Shown here piece by piece: positions 17,072 to 26,504 of a DNA stretch of 64,000 nucleotides (position 1 is the stretch's first letter; each line of letters opens with the position of its first letter). Made by a program: the position numbers and the translations under genes. Source of the stretch: Lactobacillus johnsonii ATCC 33200 (GTDB lineage Bacteria; Bacillota; Bacilli; Lactobacillales; Lactobacillaceae); assembly GCF_000159355.1 (NCBI RefSeq), contig NZ_GG670120.1, positions 877,099-941,098 on the forward strand, read 5' to 3'. The notes below the pieces were generated by a model that was given only the letters and a program-made list of their open reading frames with translations, made no database searches and was not told the origin of the DNA.

Positions 17072-19456
17072 ATGAAATATAATCAATATGGTTATTTAAA
17101 AACAGACTTTGACCAAATTGTTAAAGAACTACAATCTATTAACTTCTTACCTAATGATTGGAAAGAAAATAGTTTTTCTGGCCTTTTAGCAACGTTAGTT
17201 GAAAACTCCGTTGCTGAAGCCAAAACTTACGATGCAAAAGAAGCTAAATTAGCAGAATTTGCAGTTAGTGATCATAAAAATTTAAAAGATTTTCTAGCTG
17301 AAAATCCTAATTCAATTTCACGTAACCAATTTTATAATATTGCTCTGCAATTACTCGGCTATCATGTTGGCTACGATTATGACTTAAATGATCCACTAGC
17401 TCGGATGAAGGCTAATTCTCTTCCTTACACTGATCACGAAGAAATTAATCGTAATGAATTAGTTAAAGTCTTCTACCGCCTACTTAACACTCGAGCTAAA
17501 AATGGCCAAACTTTCATTGATAATATGGCTGGTAAAGGTTACTTCACCCAGTTTTATGGTAATAATAAATTTATGTACTTTAATGGTAAGTCACTACCAG
17601 TTTTTGATATGAGTAAGGTTATTCGTGAAGTAGTTTATGTTGAAAGTGATCTTGATACTGATGAAGATGGCAAACCTGATTTACTTCAAGTCACAGTCTT
17701 TCGTCCTTATCAATCAAACAACTTCAAGTTCCCTGCTCTCTATACAGCAGATCCATACTTTGGCGGAATTATTGCTAATGAAAAACGAAACCACAATGTA
17801 GATGTCAATCTAGAAGATGCTACTAAAAGTACTTACCCTAAGTATGAAGCAATGCCTACTGCTAAAGCTCAAAAGCCTGCTAGTGAAGATCAAGCCGCTA
17901 CAGAAGAAGCAGTACATAAAGCAGCCTATTCGCTAAATGAATATTTATTAGCACGTGGATTTGCAAATGTTTATGCTGGTGCCATTGGAACACGCGGTTC
18001 CGACGGTTTAAGAATTACTGGTGCACCAGAAGAAACTGAAAGTGCTAAAGAAATTATTGAATGGCTCCATGGTGACCGTATTGCCTATACTGACAGAACT
18101 AGAAAGCATGAAACAAAAGCTTCCTGGTGTAATGGGAATATTGGAATGACTGGTCGTTCATACCTTGGTACTCTTCAAATTGCAGTTGCTACTACAGGGG
18201 TGAAGGGACTTAAAACTGTAGTTTCTGAAGCTGCAATTTCTTCTTGGTATGATTACTACCGCGAGCATGGCTTAGTCATTGCTCCCGAGGCTTGCCAAGG
18301 AGAAGACTTAGATATGCTGGCTGAAACTTGTCAGTCTAATCTTTGGGATGCAGGTGACTATCTAAAAATCAAACCTAGATATGATGCAATGCAAAAGCGT
18401 CTTTTAGAAAAATCAGATCGTGAAACTGGCCAATATTCTGATTTCTGGGAGGCTAGAAATTATCGTCACCACACTGATAATATTAAATGTTCTTGGATTT
18501 CAGTTCATGGTCTTAATGACTGGAATGTTAAGCCTAAGAATGTTTATAAAATTTGGCAAAAAATTTCTAAATTACCAATTGCACATAAACTATTCTTACA
18601 CCAAGGTCCGCACTACAACATGAATAATCTTCTTTCCATTGACTTTTCTGATTTAATGAACCTCTGGTTCTGTCATGAATTGTTAGACATTAAAAATAAT
18701 GCTTACAAGCAATGGGAAGATGTAATGATTCAAGATAATCTACAACCAGATATCTGGCATGAAGAACCAACTTGGAATAATGAATTAGGTAAAAAAGAAA
18801 TTTACTTCCCAGATAAGAGTGGCAGCCTCTTAAAAGATGGCGGAGAAGATAATGATAAAGTTTCATTTACAGACCAAGGTGGAAAAATCTTTAAAGAAGC
18901 TAAAATTTCTGAAGGAAAATGGCAGTACGACTTCATTTCTGGAGAAGAAAAATGGCTTGATCAACAATTGCGCTTTGTAACTGATGAATTCATTCATACT
19001 GTTACAGTAGTTGGTCGTCCCAAGATTAAAATGAGTGTTTCTACCTCTCTTCCTAAAGGCCAAATTTCCGTAGCTTTAGTTGATCTAGGTACTAGAAAAC
19101 GCCTCACTCCAATTCCTAAGTCATTTAATGATCAAATTCAAGAATTAGGCTACCGCTTCGGCACCGAGGTAATGAAGGAATTCGTTCCTGATAAAGAAAC
19201 TAAGGCTAAATTAATTACTAAAGGTCACATGAATGTTCAAAACTATGCAGATATGAAACATGCCGAAAAAGTTGAACCTGGTAAATTCTATGACTTAGAA
19301 TTCGAACTACAACCTACCTTCTATCGTTTACCAGCCGGTGCACGATTAGGCTTAATCATTTACTCAACTGATCAAGGAATGACGAAGCGTCCATTAGAAG
19401 AAGAAACTTATACTATTGATTTAGATAAGACACAATTGATTTTTCATGAGATGTAA
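17072..19456 (+). CDS. pepX: Xaa-Pro dipeptidyl-peptidase
   Basis: A 794-residue S15 serine peptidase that releases X-Pro dipeptides, needed to use proline-rich casein peptides. The N-terminal helical oligomerisation domain (1-145) is followed by the alpha/beta-hydrolase core with nucleophile Ser in TGRSYLG near residue 368. The later Asp and His ([10 protein letters not shown] and LHQGPHYNM regions) and a C-terminal beta-sandwich follow. The start is ATG 17072, 11 bp behind AAGGAG; the GTG at 17060 overlaps the ribosome site and is unlikely. It is divergent from pepN. Confidence 0.97.
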   Translation: MKYNQYGYLKTDFDQIVKELQSINFLPNDWKENSFSGLLATLVENSVAEAKTYDAKEAKLAEFAVSDHKNLKDFLAENPNSISRNQFYNIALQLLGYHVGYDYDLNDPLARMKANSLPYTDHEEINRNELVKVFYRLLNTRAKNGQTFIDNMAGKGYFTQFYGNNKFMYFNGKSLPVFDMSKVIREVVYVESDLDTDEDGKPDLLQVTVFRPYQSNNFKFPALYTADPYFGGIIANEKRNHNVDVNLEDATKSTYPKYEAMPTAKAQKPASEDQAATEEAVHKAAYSLNEYLLARGFANVYAGAIGTRGSDGLRITGAPEETESAKEIIEWLHGDRIAYTDRTRKHETKASWCNGNIGMTGRSYLGTLQIAVATTGVKGLKTVVSEAAISSWYDYYREHGLVIAPEACQGEDLDMLAETCQSNLWDAGDYLKIKPRYDAMQKRLLEKSDRETGQYSDFWEARNYRHHTDNIKCSWISVHGLNDWNVKPKNVYKIWQKISKLPIAHKLFLHQGPHYNMNNLLSIDFSDLMNLWFCHELLDIKNNAYKQWEDVMIQDNLQPDIWHEEPTWNNELGKKEIYFPDKSGSLLKDGGEDNDKVSFTDQGGKIFKEAKISEGKWQYDFISGEEKWLDQQLRFVTDEFIHTVTVVGRPKIKMSVSTSLPKGQISVALVDLGTRKRLTPIPKSFNDQIQELGYRFGTEVMKEFVPDKETKAKLITKGHMNVQNYADMKHAEKVEPGKFYDLEFELQPTFYRLPAGARLGLIIYSTDQGMTKRPLEEETYTIDLDKTQLIFHEM

Positions 19457-19508
19457 TAACTATTGATACTAATACTGAGCCTCCACTTAAAGAAAGGGGA
19501 GAGACAAT

Positions 19509-19550
19509 ATGGAAACTTCAAGTTCAACAATGTATTGGATATTATTTTAA
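19509..19550 (+). other. Possible 13-residue reading frame with a strong ribosome site
   Basis: ATG 19509 follows AAAGGGGAGA at 6-9 bp and opens METSSSTMYWILF before TAA. It could be a gene-start remnant, a leader peptide, or chance. It lies between the pepX stop and its terminator. Nothing else supports translation. Confidence 0.25.
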
Positions 19551-19577
19551 ATAATAATATTTTAAAATTTACAGTAC

Positions 19578-19624
19578 GCAAAAAGCAGCTAGTCTTCAAA
19601 AAACGAAAACTAACTGCTTTTTCT
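19578..19624. terminator. Bidirectional terminator between pepX and the histidine kinase gene
   Basis: A stem AAAAAGCAGCTAGT / ACTAACTGCTTTTT with one mismatch and T runs on both strands. Confidence 0.8.
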
Positions 19625-20898
19625 TATTTTGCTAATTTCAAAATTACTGTAAAGATAATCATATCATCTTTATGACTAACATGAATTTTCCCATGAAATG
19701 TGTGAACAATCTCTTGCGCCATTGCTAATCCAATTCCAAATCCTGATTGCTTTGAATTGTGTGATTCATCTTCTCTATAGAAGCGTTCAAAGAAATGTGA
19801 ATAATCTTTTCCTTTTCCTTCTTTATAAGTATTAGCAACCTTTAAGATGGCATTTGTTCCTAGCCTTCCTTTAGTTAAGGTTACCTGCACTTTCCCATCT
19901 TTATCGCAATATTTACGTGCATTGTCTAGTAAGATATTAATCAGTTCACTTAACACATTTTTCTCTGCCTTAACATATAAATCTGGCATAATCATTCCAC
20001 TATATTTAAGATTATTTTTTTGCATTACAGACTTAAAGCTATTAACATTCTTTTTAACAATTTCAGAAAAATTCACTTTATTTAGGACCACTTCACCAGT
20101 TTCACCAGTTCGAGCTAGTGCAATTAATCGGTTAATTAACCTTGTTAATCGATCAACTTGTTCCTTGGTGCTTTTATTCCATTCAGAATTATTGCCTAAC
20201 ATCTCTTCCATTTCGGTATTAGCAGCAATAATGGCCAAAGGAGTTTTTAATTCATGACCAGCATTGGTAATAAACTCACGTTGTTTACGATACGTTGTAA
20301 TAATTGGACCGATTGCCTTTTTAGAAACCAAAATCAATACCAAGGCAAAAACAATCAAAGCCCCAATTGCTAAAACAATCGATACCCTAACTAGGAGAGA
20401 AAAACGATGATAAATCAGCGATTCATTTAAATAAACAATAAACTTACGACCAGTCTGATTTTTCCCAACACGGTAAGCATACTGATTATTACCAATTGTC
20501 ACTACGCCGTCTGCTGTCTTATCATTAAAAATTCTCTTACTTGTACTAAGAATTTCAGTTCGTCCAACATCATAAACATTGTCATCATTTACTATCCGCG
20601 GATTACTCTGCGGAGTCTCAGCAACAGTGAAATAACGATATTGAAAAACTGCCTCCGGATTATATTCGCCTGCCAAGAAATTTTTATTAATTGGATCTTT
20701 TTGATTACCAAAGACTGGTTTAGCATTCCGCGGGGTTAATTGTCCTTGATTGTTCACCAAGGCCGTTAAAACTCGATCCACCTCATTATGACTTTGAGTA
20801 TAGCTAACTCCCAATAAAGCACCTAAGGTGATTACGAGAACTATAAACAAAGCTGTAATCGACATTCCAATAAATTTCCGCCGAAACTTTTGGATCAT
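19624..20898 (-). CDS. Sensor histidine kinase (RelS-like position)
   Basis: A 424-residue membrane kinase. Two transmembrane helices (about 11-33 and 167-192) enclose a 130-residue extracytoplasmic sensor domain with no motif I recognise. The dimerisation/phosphoacceptor motif is NAGHELKTPL with His215, followed by the N box (LLDNARKY) and G box (GFGIGLAM) of the ATPase domain. No separate HAMP domain is evident. It starts 10 bp after the response regulator stop and is the last gene of a three-gene operon with the alarmone synthetase, the order of relPRS in streptococci. The stimulus is unknown; oxidative or envelope stress is a guess. Confidence 0.9.
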   Translation of the reverse strand: MIQKFRRKFIGMSITALFIVLVITLGALLGVSYTQSHNEVDRVLTALVNNQGQLTPRNAKPVFGNQKDPINKNFLAGEYNPEAVFQYRYFTVAETPQSNPRIVNDDNVYDVGRTEILSTSKRIFNDKTADGVVTIGNNQYAYRVGKNQTGRKFIVYLNESLIYHRFSLLVRVSIVLAIGALIVFALVLILVSKKAIGPIITTYRKQREFITNAGHELKTPLAIIAANTEMEEMLGNNSEWNKSTKEQVDRLTRLINRLIALARTGETGEVVLNKVNFSEIVKKNVNSFKSVMQKNNLKYSGMIMPDLYVKAEKNVLSELINILLDNARKYCDKDGKVQVTLTKGRLGTNAILKVANTYKEGKGKDYSHFFERFYREDESHNSKQSGFGIGLAMAQEIVHTFHGKIHVSHKDDMIIFTVILKLAK

Positions 20899-20908
20899 TT
20901 TAGCTCAC

Positions 20909-21574
20909 CTACCTAATTAAGGAAAAACTACCACCTTTTTCACCGACAATCTGAACTGAGCTCTGAATCGACTGCAACTTTTGTCTTAGATAAGAAATAT
21001 AAATCCAAACGACATCTTCACTAGTTTCATCATCATCTTTCCAAACATGCGCTAATAAATCTGAAGTTGAAAATTCTTTTCCTTCATTAAGCATCAAATA
21101 ATTCAAAAGTTGAGTCTCTTTACTTCCTAAACGAATTGAATTATGACTGACTAGTTCTTGTTCAGCAACATTTAAAGCCAGGTCTCCTACCTCAACCTCA
21201 TTAGGTGTATATTGATCGTCTCGTCGTTCTTTTGAACGTAAACGTGCTAGCAACTCTTTCAGTGAAAATGGCTTAGTTAAATAATCATCAGCTCCGCTAT
21301 CTAAACCAGTTACTCGATCATCAACTTCTGCTTTTGCGGTTAACATTAAAACATAAGTCTTATCGCCACTCTTGCGAATCTCCTTTAGGGCAGTAATTCC
21401 ATCCATGACTGGCATCATAATATCTAAGATGATAACGTCATATGAATTTTTCCGCGCAAGTTCAACTGCATCCCGTCCATTAAAAACAGGATCCACCTCA
21501 TAATTGACACTCTGCATTGCGGCTACCAAAACACGAGATAACTGTTCTTCATCTTCTGCAAGCAAAATTTTCAT
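20909..21574 (-). CDS. OmpR-family response regulator (RelR-like position)
   Basis: A 221-residue DNA-binding regulator. The receiver domain has the acidic pair EDE near residue 8, phosphoacceptor Asp51 in LDIMMP, the T79 region and Lys101 in LTKPF. The C-terminal winged helix spans about 125-221 and ends YISYLRQKLQ. It lies 4 bp after the alarmone synthetase stop and 10 bp before its kinase, so all three are one transcription unit. It probably controls its own operon; targets are not visible here. Confidence 0.93.
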   Translation of the reverse strand: MKILLAEDEEQLSRVLVAAMQSVNYEVDPVFNGRDAVELARKNSYDVIILDIMMPVMDGITALKEIRKSGDKTYVLMLTAKAEVDDRVTGLDSGADDYLTKPFSLKELLARLRSKERRDDQYTPNEVEVGDLALNVAEQELVSHNSIRLGSKETQLLNYLMLNEGKEFSTSDLLAHVWKDDDETSEDVVWIYISYLRQKLQSIQSSVQIVGEKGGSFSLIR

Positions 21575-21578
21575 TAAG

Positions 21579-22190
21579 TTAATCTTCCTCTCTAATTAAA
21601 TGGCGCAAAGTCTGCATACTTACATCACAAGAAGCTAATTCATCAGCCACTCGCTTCAACTCTTTACCAATCATTTCGGGATTCTTTATCTTGTGCTTAT
21701 ACTTCATTTCATGCTCTAAGCTAGCCCAAGTATCCATCGCTATCGTTCTAAGTTGTACTTCAACATAGTAGTGACCCGGGGTGTTTCCTACAATATCTTC
21801 TTCGGGTCTTTCAACATCTAAAATCATATGATAAGAACGATACCCATTTGGTTTAGCATTCGTAATGTAATCTTTTTGCTTGACGATTTCTACGTCGTTC
21901 CATTCCTTAATTAAATCGATACAGGTATAAATGTCATCAATAAAATTGCAAACCACACGAATTCCTACACTATCTCGATTTTCTTTTAGAGCTGATTTTG
22001 GGGTTACCGGCAATTCTTTTCGTTGACATTTTTCAATCATGCTTTCTGGCCGCTTAACTCGGCCAATCAAGTGTTCATATAGGCTATCGCCGGTTTTCTC
22101 CTGATGAAGTTGATTTTCTTTCCTAAAGTACTCCAACATTTGGTTAAGTAAACTATCTAGCACTGGAGTATAGCCACCATAAATATCCAT
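21579..22190 (-). CDS. relP: Small alarmone synthetase, RelP/RelQ type
   Basis: A 203-residue (p)ppGpp synthetase without hydrolase, TGS or ACT domains, so of the monofunctional SAS class. It transfers pyrophosphate from ATP to GDP/GTP. Conserved pieces are the GIRVVCNF segment, the GTP-contact motif NGYRSYH and the catalytic VEVQLRT-xx-MDTWASLEHE stretch. The operon with a response regulator and histidine kinase downstream is the hallmark of RelP in streptococci; RelQ is usually found beside an NAD kinase. I therefore prefer relP, although paralog identity from sequence alone is uncertain. Confidence 0.82.
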   Translation of the reverse strand: MDIYGGYTPVLDSLLNQMLEYFRKENQLHQEKTGDSLYEHLIGRVKRPESMIEKCQRKELPVTPKSALKENRDSVGIRVVCNFIDDIYTCIDLIKEWNDVEIVKQKDYITNAKPNGYRSYHMILDVERPEEDIVGNTPGHYYVEVQLRTIAMDTWASLEHEMKYKHKIKNPEMIGKELKRVADELASCDVSMQTLRHLIREED

Positions 22191-22257
22191 ATTAAACCCT
22201 CTTTATTAATTTACTAATATTATAGCAGTCGAGATTTTTTTAATAACTATAATAATT

Positions 22258-23363
22258 TCAATTTAAAGAATTTTTGCTTTTCATTAGAAAAACTAAGAAA
22301 AAGGCAAGATTCCATATTAATAAGCAGATCATAACTCCCAAAATAGAATTTTTAACTAACCATAAAATTAAAGCTCCAATAACAAATATAGTTAAGAGGA
22401 TTATTGCTTCAATTTTTTCAAATCGACATACCTTCTTATTATAAACTTGGTTCACAATCAAAGAGAAATAATAAAGTACAATCGTAACTACAATTAACCC
22501 ATACAAAAACTTACGGTCCACATTTTTATTATTTAAATATAGGGCATCTACAGTCATTAACAATACAGAAATCGCAATTGCAATATGACTATACATTAAG
22601 ACAAATCCTCTACTAATTTGATGATGGTTAATGATCTTATCCGATAAAAGTACATAACTAGCAAACATTAAAACTAGTGATAAAAAAATGCAGCATACAT
22701 AAGAGGAGTCTTACTATTGAAATAATTTGCTAAATTAACAATTACTTCTCCAAACGCAATAATAACTATCAAACTTACTCTCTCCACCAAATGAAGGAAA
22801 TTAACTCTTTCAGCCTTAAATTTTTCCCATAAAAAGATTGGTAAAATCAAACCAATAATATAAGCAGCAATACAGAAATAAATCCCTACAGAATAACCAA
22901 GTATCAACCCTAAAATTACTAAAAAGAACTCTATTCCTAAAATAAATAAGAATTCTCTTTTATCATTAACTTCATTAACCGAAGTGAATAAATATTGGCA
23001 AAATATTGTTGCAATCATTACAGCCATCGCAATATTAAAATAGTGAAAGGTTATGCGCCATTCCGTATTAATATTGTTGGCTAAGCAAACTGCTGTAAAC
23101 ATATTTAAAACAATTCCGGCAATGTCTAAAAAGTTATTCTTGCTGTATCGATTAAAATAAACAACCTGATAGAGCCAAATTTCCATTACTACAACGACGA
23201 CTAATAAAAACTCTAAAAAAGTAGCTAAAGGAATACCTCCATTAACAGGATGATGTATCATCGCAGTAATTCTAGAAATCGCATATACAAAAACTAAATC
23301 AAAGAATAATTCAAACATGCTAACTGGTTTAGCAACTATTTTTTTACTTAAACTCCTCCTCAA
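22258..23363 (-). pseudogene. ltrA: Low-temperature-requirement A (LtrA) family membrane protein, frameshifted in a T run
   Basis: Two frames together make one LtrA protein of about 365 residues with around ten membrane helices. The first (23363-22674) has the family motif FELFFDLVFVYAI and LVERVSLIVIIAFGE. It ends at AAFFYH-stop directly after a run of seven T (plus-strand A7 at 22682-22688). The second (ending 22258) starts MFASYVLLSDKI and continues the family. An eighth T would give AAFFLSLVLMFASYV without interruption. The sequence T-TTT-TTA is also a classic -1 slippage site, so some full-length product is possible. The start is odd too: GAGGAGG at 23352-23358 has no ATG or GTG at proper distance, and only TTG 23363 opens the frame. 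The family's function is unclear. Confidence 0.8.
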
Positions 23364-23397
23364 ACTTAATTAGTTTCTATCTTGCCTTATATTCATA

Positions 23398-23438
23398 AAA
23401 AAATCAAAAATGCCCTTAGTCTTATCCGACTAAGAGCA
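23398..23438 (-). terminator. Terminator of the OsmC gene
   Basis: On the minus strand a GCTCTTAGTC / GACTAAGGGC stem with a 6-nt loop is followed by ATTTTTGATTTTTTT, 10 bp after the stop at 23449. Confidence 0.85.
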
Positions 23439-23448
23439 AATAGATAGC

Positions 23449-23859
23449 TTAATTTTCTAATTCTACATATGTTTTTACACTCTGCGATACTGTTTGATAA
23501 ACAGTTGAAACATGCAGAGTATGATCTAAAAAGTCTTGTTTTTCTTCTTGAGACATAGAGCTGTCAAAAGAAACCGTAATTAACATTTCACTAACAACTG
23601 ACTTTCCATGGCCGAGTTTAGTAGTAATTGCCTGATTTGTTACTTTAAAGTTCTTTACATCTAAATGATGTACATTTGCAATCATCCCTGCAGAAATTGA
23701 AATACAAGAGTTAACAGCACCAGCTAAATATTCTACTGGATTCGGGGCAACATTTTTATCACTTGCTGATTCATCAGCCATGAATTTATTTTTCTTTGTT
23801 CGATTTTCAATTTGCCAAGGAGTATCAGTTAATTCACTTTTTACTGTATATTTTGTCAT
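23449..23859 (-). CDS. OsmC/Ohr-family peroxiredoxin-like protein
   Basis: A 136-residue cytosolic protein. Members reduce organic hydroperoxides with two cysteines. The second catalytic Cys is in AVNSCISISAG near residue 52. The usual first-cysteine region is occupied by PVEYLAGA, so only one cysteine is visible. A two-Cys Ohr mechanism is therefore not supported, and a YhfA-like OsmC is more likely. It follows the ABC permease gene by 12 bp and may share its transcript. Pairing with an EgtU-like importer would fit a low-molecular-weight thiol or redox theme, which is inference. Confidence 0.8.
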   Translation of the reverse strand: MTKYTVKSELTDTPWQIENRTKKNKFMADESASDKNVAPNPVEYLAGAVNSCISISAGMIANVHHLDVKNFKVTNQAITTKLGHGKSVVSEMLITVSFDSSMSQEEKQDFLDHTLHVSTVYQTVSQSVKTYVELEN

Positions 23860-23871
23860 TTTTTCTCTTTT

Positions 23872-25419
23872 CTAAATTAATCCATGTTTTACCAAATAAT
23901 CATGAGCTACTTTAGCAGGTTTCTCATGCTTAACATTAACTTGATAATTCATCTGCTGCATTTCTTCAGTAGTAATTTTACCAGCTAATTTATTTAAAGC
24001 CTTTACAATTTGAGGATTTCTCTCTGCAAATTTTGTCCTCATTAGGGGAGCTCCCTGATATGGTGGGAAGAATTTCTTATCATCATCCAGCATCACTAAA
24101 TTATACTTCTTAATTTCTGCATCTGTTGTATAGCCATCAACAACATTAGCTTGATTATTAGCAATAGCATGATAGCGAATGCTCGATTCAGTACTCTTAA
24201 TTGAAGCAAAATCTAACTTATAGATTTTCTTTAAGCCGGGATAGCCATCTTTTAATGAGGTAAAGTCCGGATCAAAGGCTGCATGTACTTTTTTATTTAC
24301 ACGGTTTAAGTCACTCATCTTGGTCAAGTGATTGTCTTTAGCAAATTTTTGTGTTGTAGCTAAAGCATAACCATTCTGGTAAGCCATTGGCTTCAGATAT
24401 TCCATATCAAATTGTTTCTTTAAGTCGCTTCTAGCTTCTACATAAACTTGATTTGGATCATTCCCGGTCTTTTTACCAGTTTTGACTAACGTTTGTAAAA
24501 CTGTACCTGTAAATTCAGGATAAATATCAATCTTATCTGTTTGAAGAGCTTTGAATAAAAATGTGGTTCCACCAAAGTTAGGTTTTAAAACCACCTTAGT
24601 ATTGGGGTCATTCTTTTCGATTAGGTCCTTATACATATTAATCAAAATAGCTGGTTCTGATCCCATTTTTCCAGCAATAGTAATCGTTTGCTTTGTTTCA
24701 GCAACATTTTTAGAGGTATTAGCATAATGGTTATACAGGCTACTTCCACCCCAAATTACTAAAGCCAAGGCAATTAGTGCACTTCCTACTTTTAAACGTT
24801 TATTATTTTTTGAAATGAATTTCAAAACGCCACTAAATATTAGAGCAAGCAATGCAGATAAAATTGCTCCCATTAAGACTTCAGTATTATTGTTTGAATT
24901 AATTCCAACGTATATATAAGTACCTAAGCCTCCGCCACCAATTAAAGCAGCTAAAGTGGCAGTACCAATAATCATAACTAGAGCGATCCGAATTCCTGCT
25001 ACTATCATCGGCATAGCCAGTGGAATTTCTAGTCGCTGTAACTTTTTCCATTTAGTGAGTCCCAAGGCAGTAGCTGCTTCTTCTAGATTTTCGGGTATTT
25101 CCGTTAATCCCGAATAAGTATTTTGAAATATTGGCATAATTGCATATAGAACTAACGCAATGACTGCTGGCACGGTTCCGATTCCAACAAATGGTAGCAG
25201 TAAACCTAGAACCGCCAAACTAGGAATTGTTTGAATAATTCCCGCTATTTGAAGTGTAAATTCAGCAGCCTTTTTGTGACCTTTTAAAATAAAAGCCAGT
25301 GGAATTGCAATTACCATTGCAATCAGCAAGGCAATCAGAGAAATCTTAATATGAACAAGCGTGGTAGCCCAAATTTGTCCATGTTCAGTTAGTAACATCT
25401 GCCATAGTGATTTAATCAT
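23872..25419 (-). CDS. ABC importer, fused permease and substrate-binding domain (EgtU/OpuC type)
   Basis: A 515-residue protein in two parts. Residues 1-215 form an OpuCB-like permease with about six helices and the ABC-contact loop EAATALGLTKWKKL. After one more helix (about 217-233), residues about 245-515 form an extracellular OpuCC-like binding domain (GKMGSEPAILINMY, YPEFTGTVLQTLV, FFPPYQGAPLMR, LNKLAGKIT). From memory the binding domain is closer to the pneumococcal ergothioneine-binding EgtUC than to betaine binders, which carry an aromatic cage. Osmolyte or bile-related BilE function remains possible. It overlaps the ATPase gene by 8 bp, making a two-gene importer. Confidence 0.85.
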   Translation of the reverse strand: MIKSLWQMLLTEHGQIWATTLVHIKISLIALLIAMVIAIPLAFILKGHKKAAEFTLQIAGIIQTIPSLAVLGLLLPFVGIGTVPAVIALVLYAIMPIFQNTYSGLTEIPENLEEAATALGLTKWKKLQRLEIPLAMPMIVAGIRIALVMIIGTATLAALIGGGGLGTYIYVGINSNNNTEVLMGAILSALLALIFSGVLKFISKNNKRLKVGSALIALALVIWGGSSLYNHYANTSKNVAETKQTITIAGKMGSEPAILINMYKDLIEKNDPNTKVVLKPNFGGTTFLFKALQTDKIDIYPEFTGTVLQTLVKTGKKTGNDPNQVYVEARSDLKKQFDMEYLKPMAYQNGYALATTQKFAKDNHLTKMSDLNRVNKKVHAAFDPDFTSLKDGYPGLKKIYKLDFASIKSTESSIRYHAIANNQANVVDGYTTDAEIKKYNLVMLDDDKKFFPPYQGAPLMRTKFAERNPQIVKALNKLAGKITTEEMQQMNYQVNVKHEKPAKVAHDYLVKHGLI

Positions 25420-26374
25420 GTCCAGCCACCCACTTCAAAAATAAATTCCAAACTCTTTTTGGCTCAATTAAAAATTCACCAAACCTGGTCTCTGCAATAA
25501 ACAAAGTATCTGGATGGTTAGAACAATCTTTAATTAAATCCTCTACGCTATCAACGTGATAACGAACAAGGGTATCCACTTTAGGATAGAATCGTGGATC
25601 TACACCCAATTCGCTCTTCAATAAAGTTTCAAGATCAAGTTTCTGATTAATCCGATTTCCTGCAAAAAATTCCTGTACAAATTTGGTAGCCGGATATCTT
25701 AAAATTTCTCTAGGTTTGCCAACTTGCTCTAAAACACCTTTATGCAGAACTCCAATTGTGTTTCCTAAACGAATAGCTTCTTGCATGTCATGTGTTACAA
25801 ACATTACTGTTTTATTGAATTGCTCATGTAAATTAATAAGTAAGTCTTGTAGTTGCTTTCTTACAACTGGATCAAGAGCAGAAAAAGGTTCATCCATTAA
25901 AACAACTTCAGGATCCGCTGCTAAAGCTCGAACAATGCCAACTCGTTGTTGTTCACCACCTGATAGTTCACTCGGCATGCGATCACAATATAATTTTGGA
26001 TCCAAATCAACCGATTTTAATAGCTCTTCCTGTTTTTTTCGCCGTTCTTTGCGATCAACACCTTCTTGCTCCAACACAATTGTAATATTTTCACCAACAG
26101 TTAAATTTGGAAATAAACTAGCTGTTTGCAATACATACCCAGTCTTTTCCCTTAGTTTACGCAAATTATATTCTTTTATTGGTTTATCATTTAGAAGAAT
26201 TTGTCCCTTCGTTGGTTCAATAAGCCGGTTAAACATCTTTAGCAACGTTGTCTTTCCGCTCCCACTTGGTCCAACTAAAACAAAAATATCTCCTTTTTTC
26301 ACTGCGAAAGAAACATCTTTTAAGATTTCTTGTCCATCGTATTTTTTTGAAATATTTTTATATTCAATCATCAT
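25412..26374 (-). CDS. ABC importer ATPase subunit (EgtUA/OpuCA type)
   Basis: A 320-residue cytosolic ATPase. Walker A is GPSGSGKTT near residue 35, the Q-loop region YVLQTASLFP, signature LSGGEQQR, Walker B VVLMDEPF, switch His in FVTHDMQEA. After the ABC fold come about 80 extra residues without the CBS pair found in osmoregulated OpuA/OpuCA, which weakens an osmolyte role. AAGGG lies 4 bp before ATG 26374 and 7 bp before ATG 26371, so either may be used. It is the first gene of the operon, with the fused permease downstream overlapping by 8 bp. Confidence 0.88.
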   Translation of the reverse strand: MMIEYKNISKKYDGQEILKDVSFAVKKGDIFVLVGPSGSGKTTLLKMFNRLIEPTKGQILLNDKPIKEYNLRKLREKTGYVLQTASLFPNLTVGENITIVLEQEGVDRKERRKKQEELLKSVDLDPKLYCDRMPSELSGGEQQRVGIVRALAADPEVVLMDEPFSALDPVVRKQLQDLLINLHEQFNKTVMFVTHDMQEAIRLGNTIGVLHKGVLEQVGKPREILRYPATKFVQEFFAGNRINQKLDLETLLKSELGVDPRFYPKVDTLVRYHVDSVEDLIKDCSNHPDTLFIAETRFGEFLIEPKRVWNLFLKWVAGHD

Positions 26375-26449
26375 TTTACCCTTATAAAAATAGTTATTTA
26401 TATTTTCTCACTATTTATAAGAACTTGGCAAAAAGATTACATCTTTTTA

Positions 26450-26486
26450 AACAAAAAAATAAGACTGACGAAATAGTCAGTCTTAT
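26450..26486 (-). terminator. galU terminator
   Basis: A stem ATAAGACTGAC / GTCAGTCTTAT followed by seven T on the minus strand, 20 bp past the galU stop. Confidence 0.88.
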
Positions 26487-26504
26487 AGTTCCAAAGAAGC
26501 CTTA

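Noticed and set aside
19847-20257. 136-codon plus-strand frame opposite the histidine kinase gene
   Set aside because: Antisense to conserved kinase motifs, with no ribosome site and no recognisable domain.
25683-26387. 234-codon plus-strand frame opposite the importer ATPase gene
   Set aside because: It lies wholly antisense to a clear ABC ATPase, is rich in Ser/Cys as expected of a mirrored frame, and has no ribosome site.
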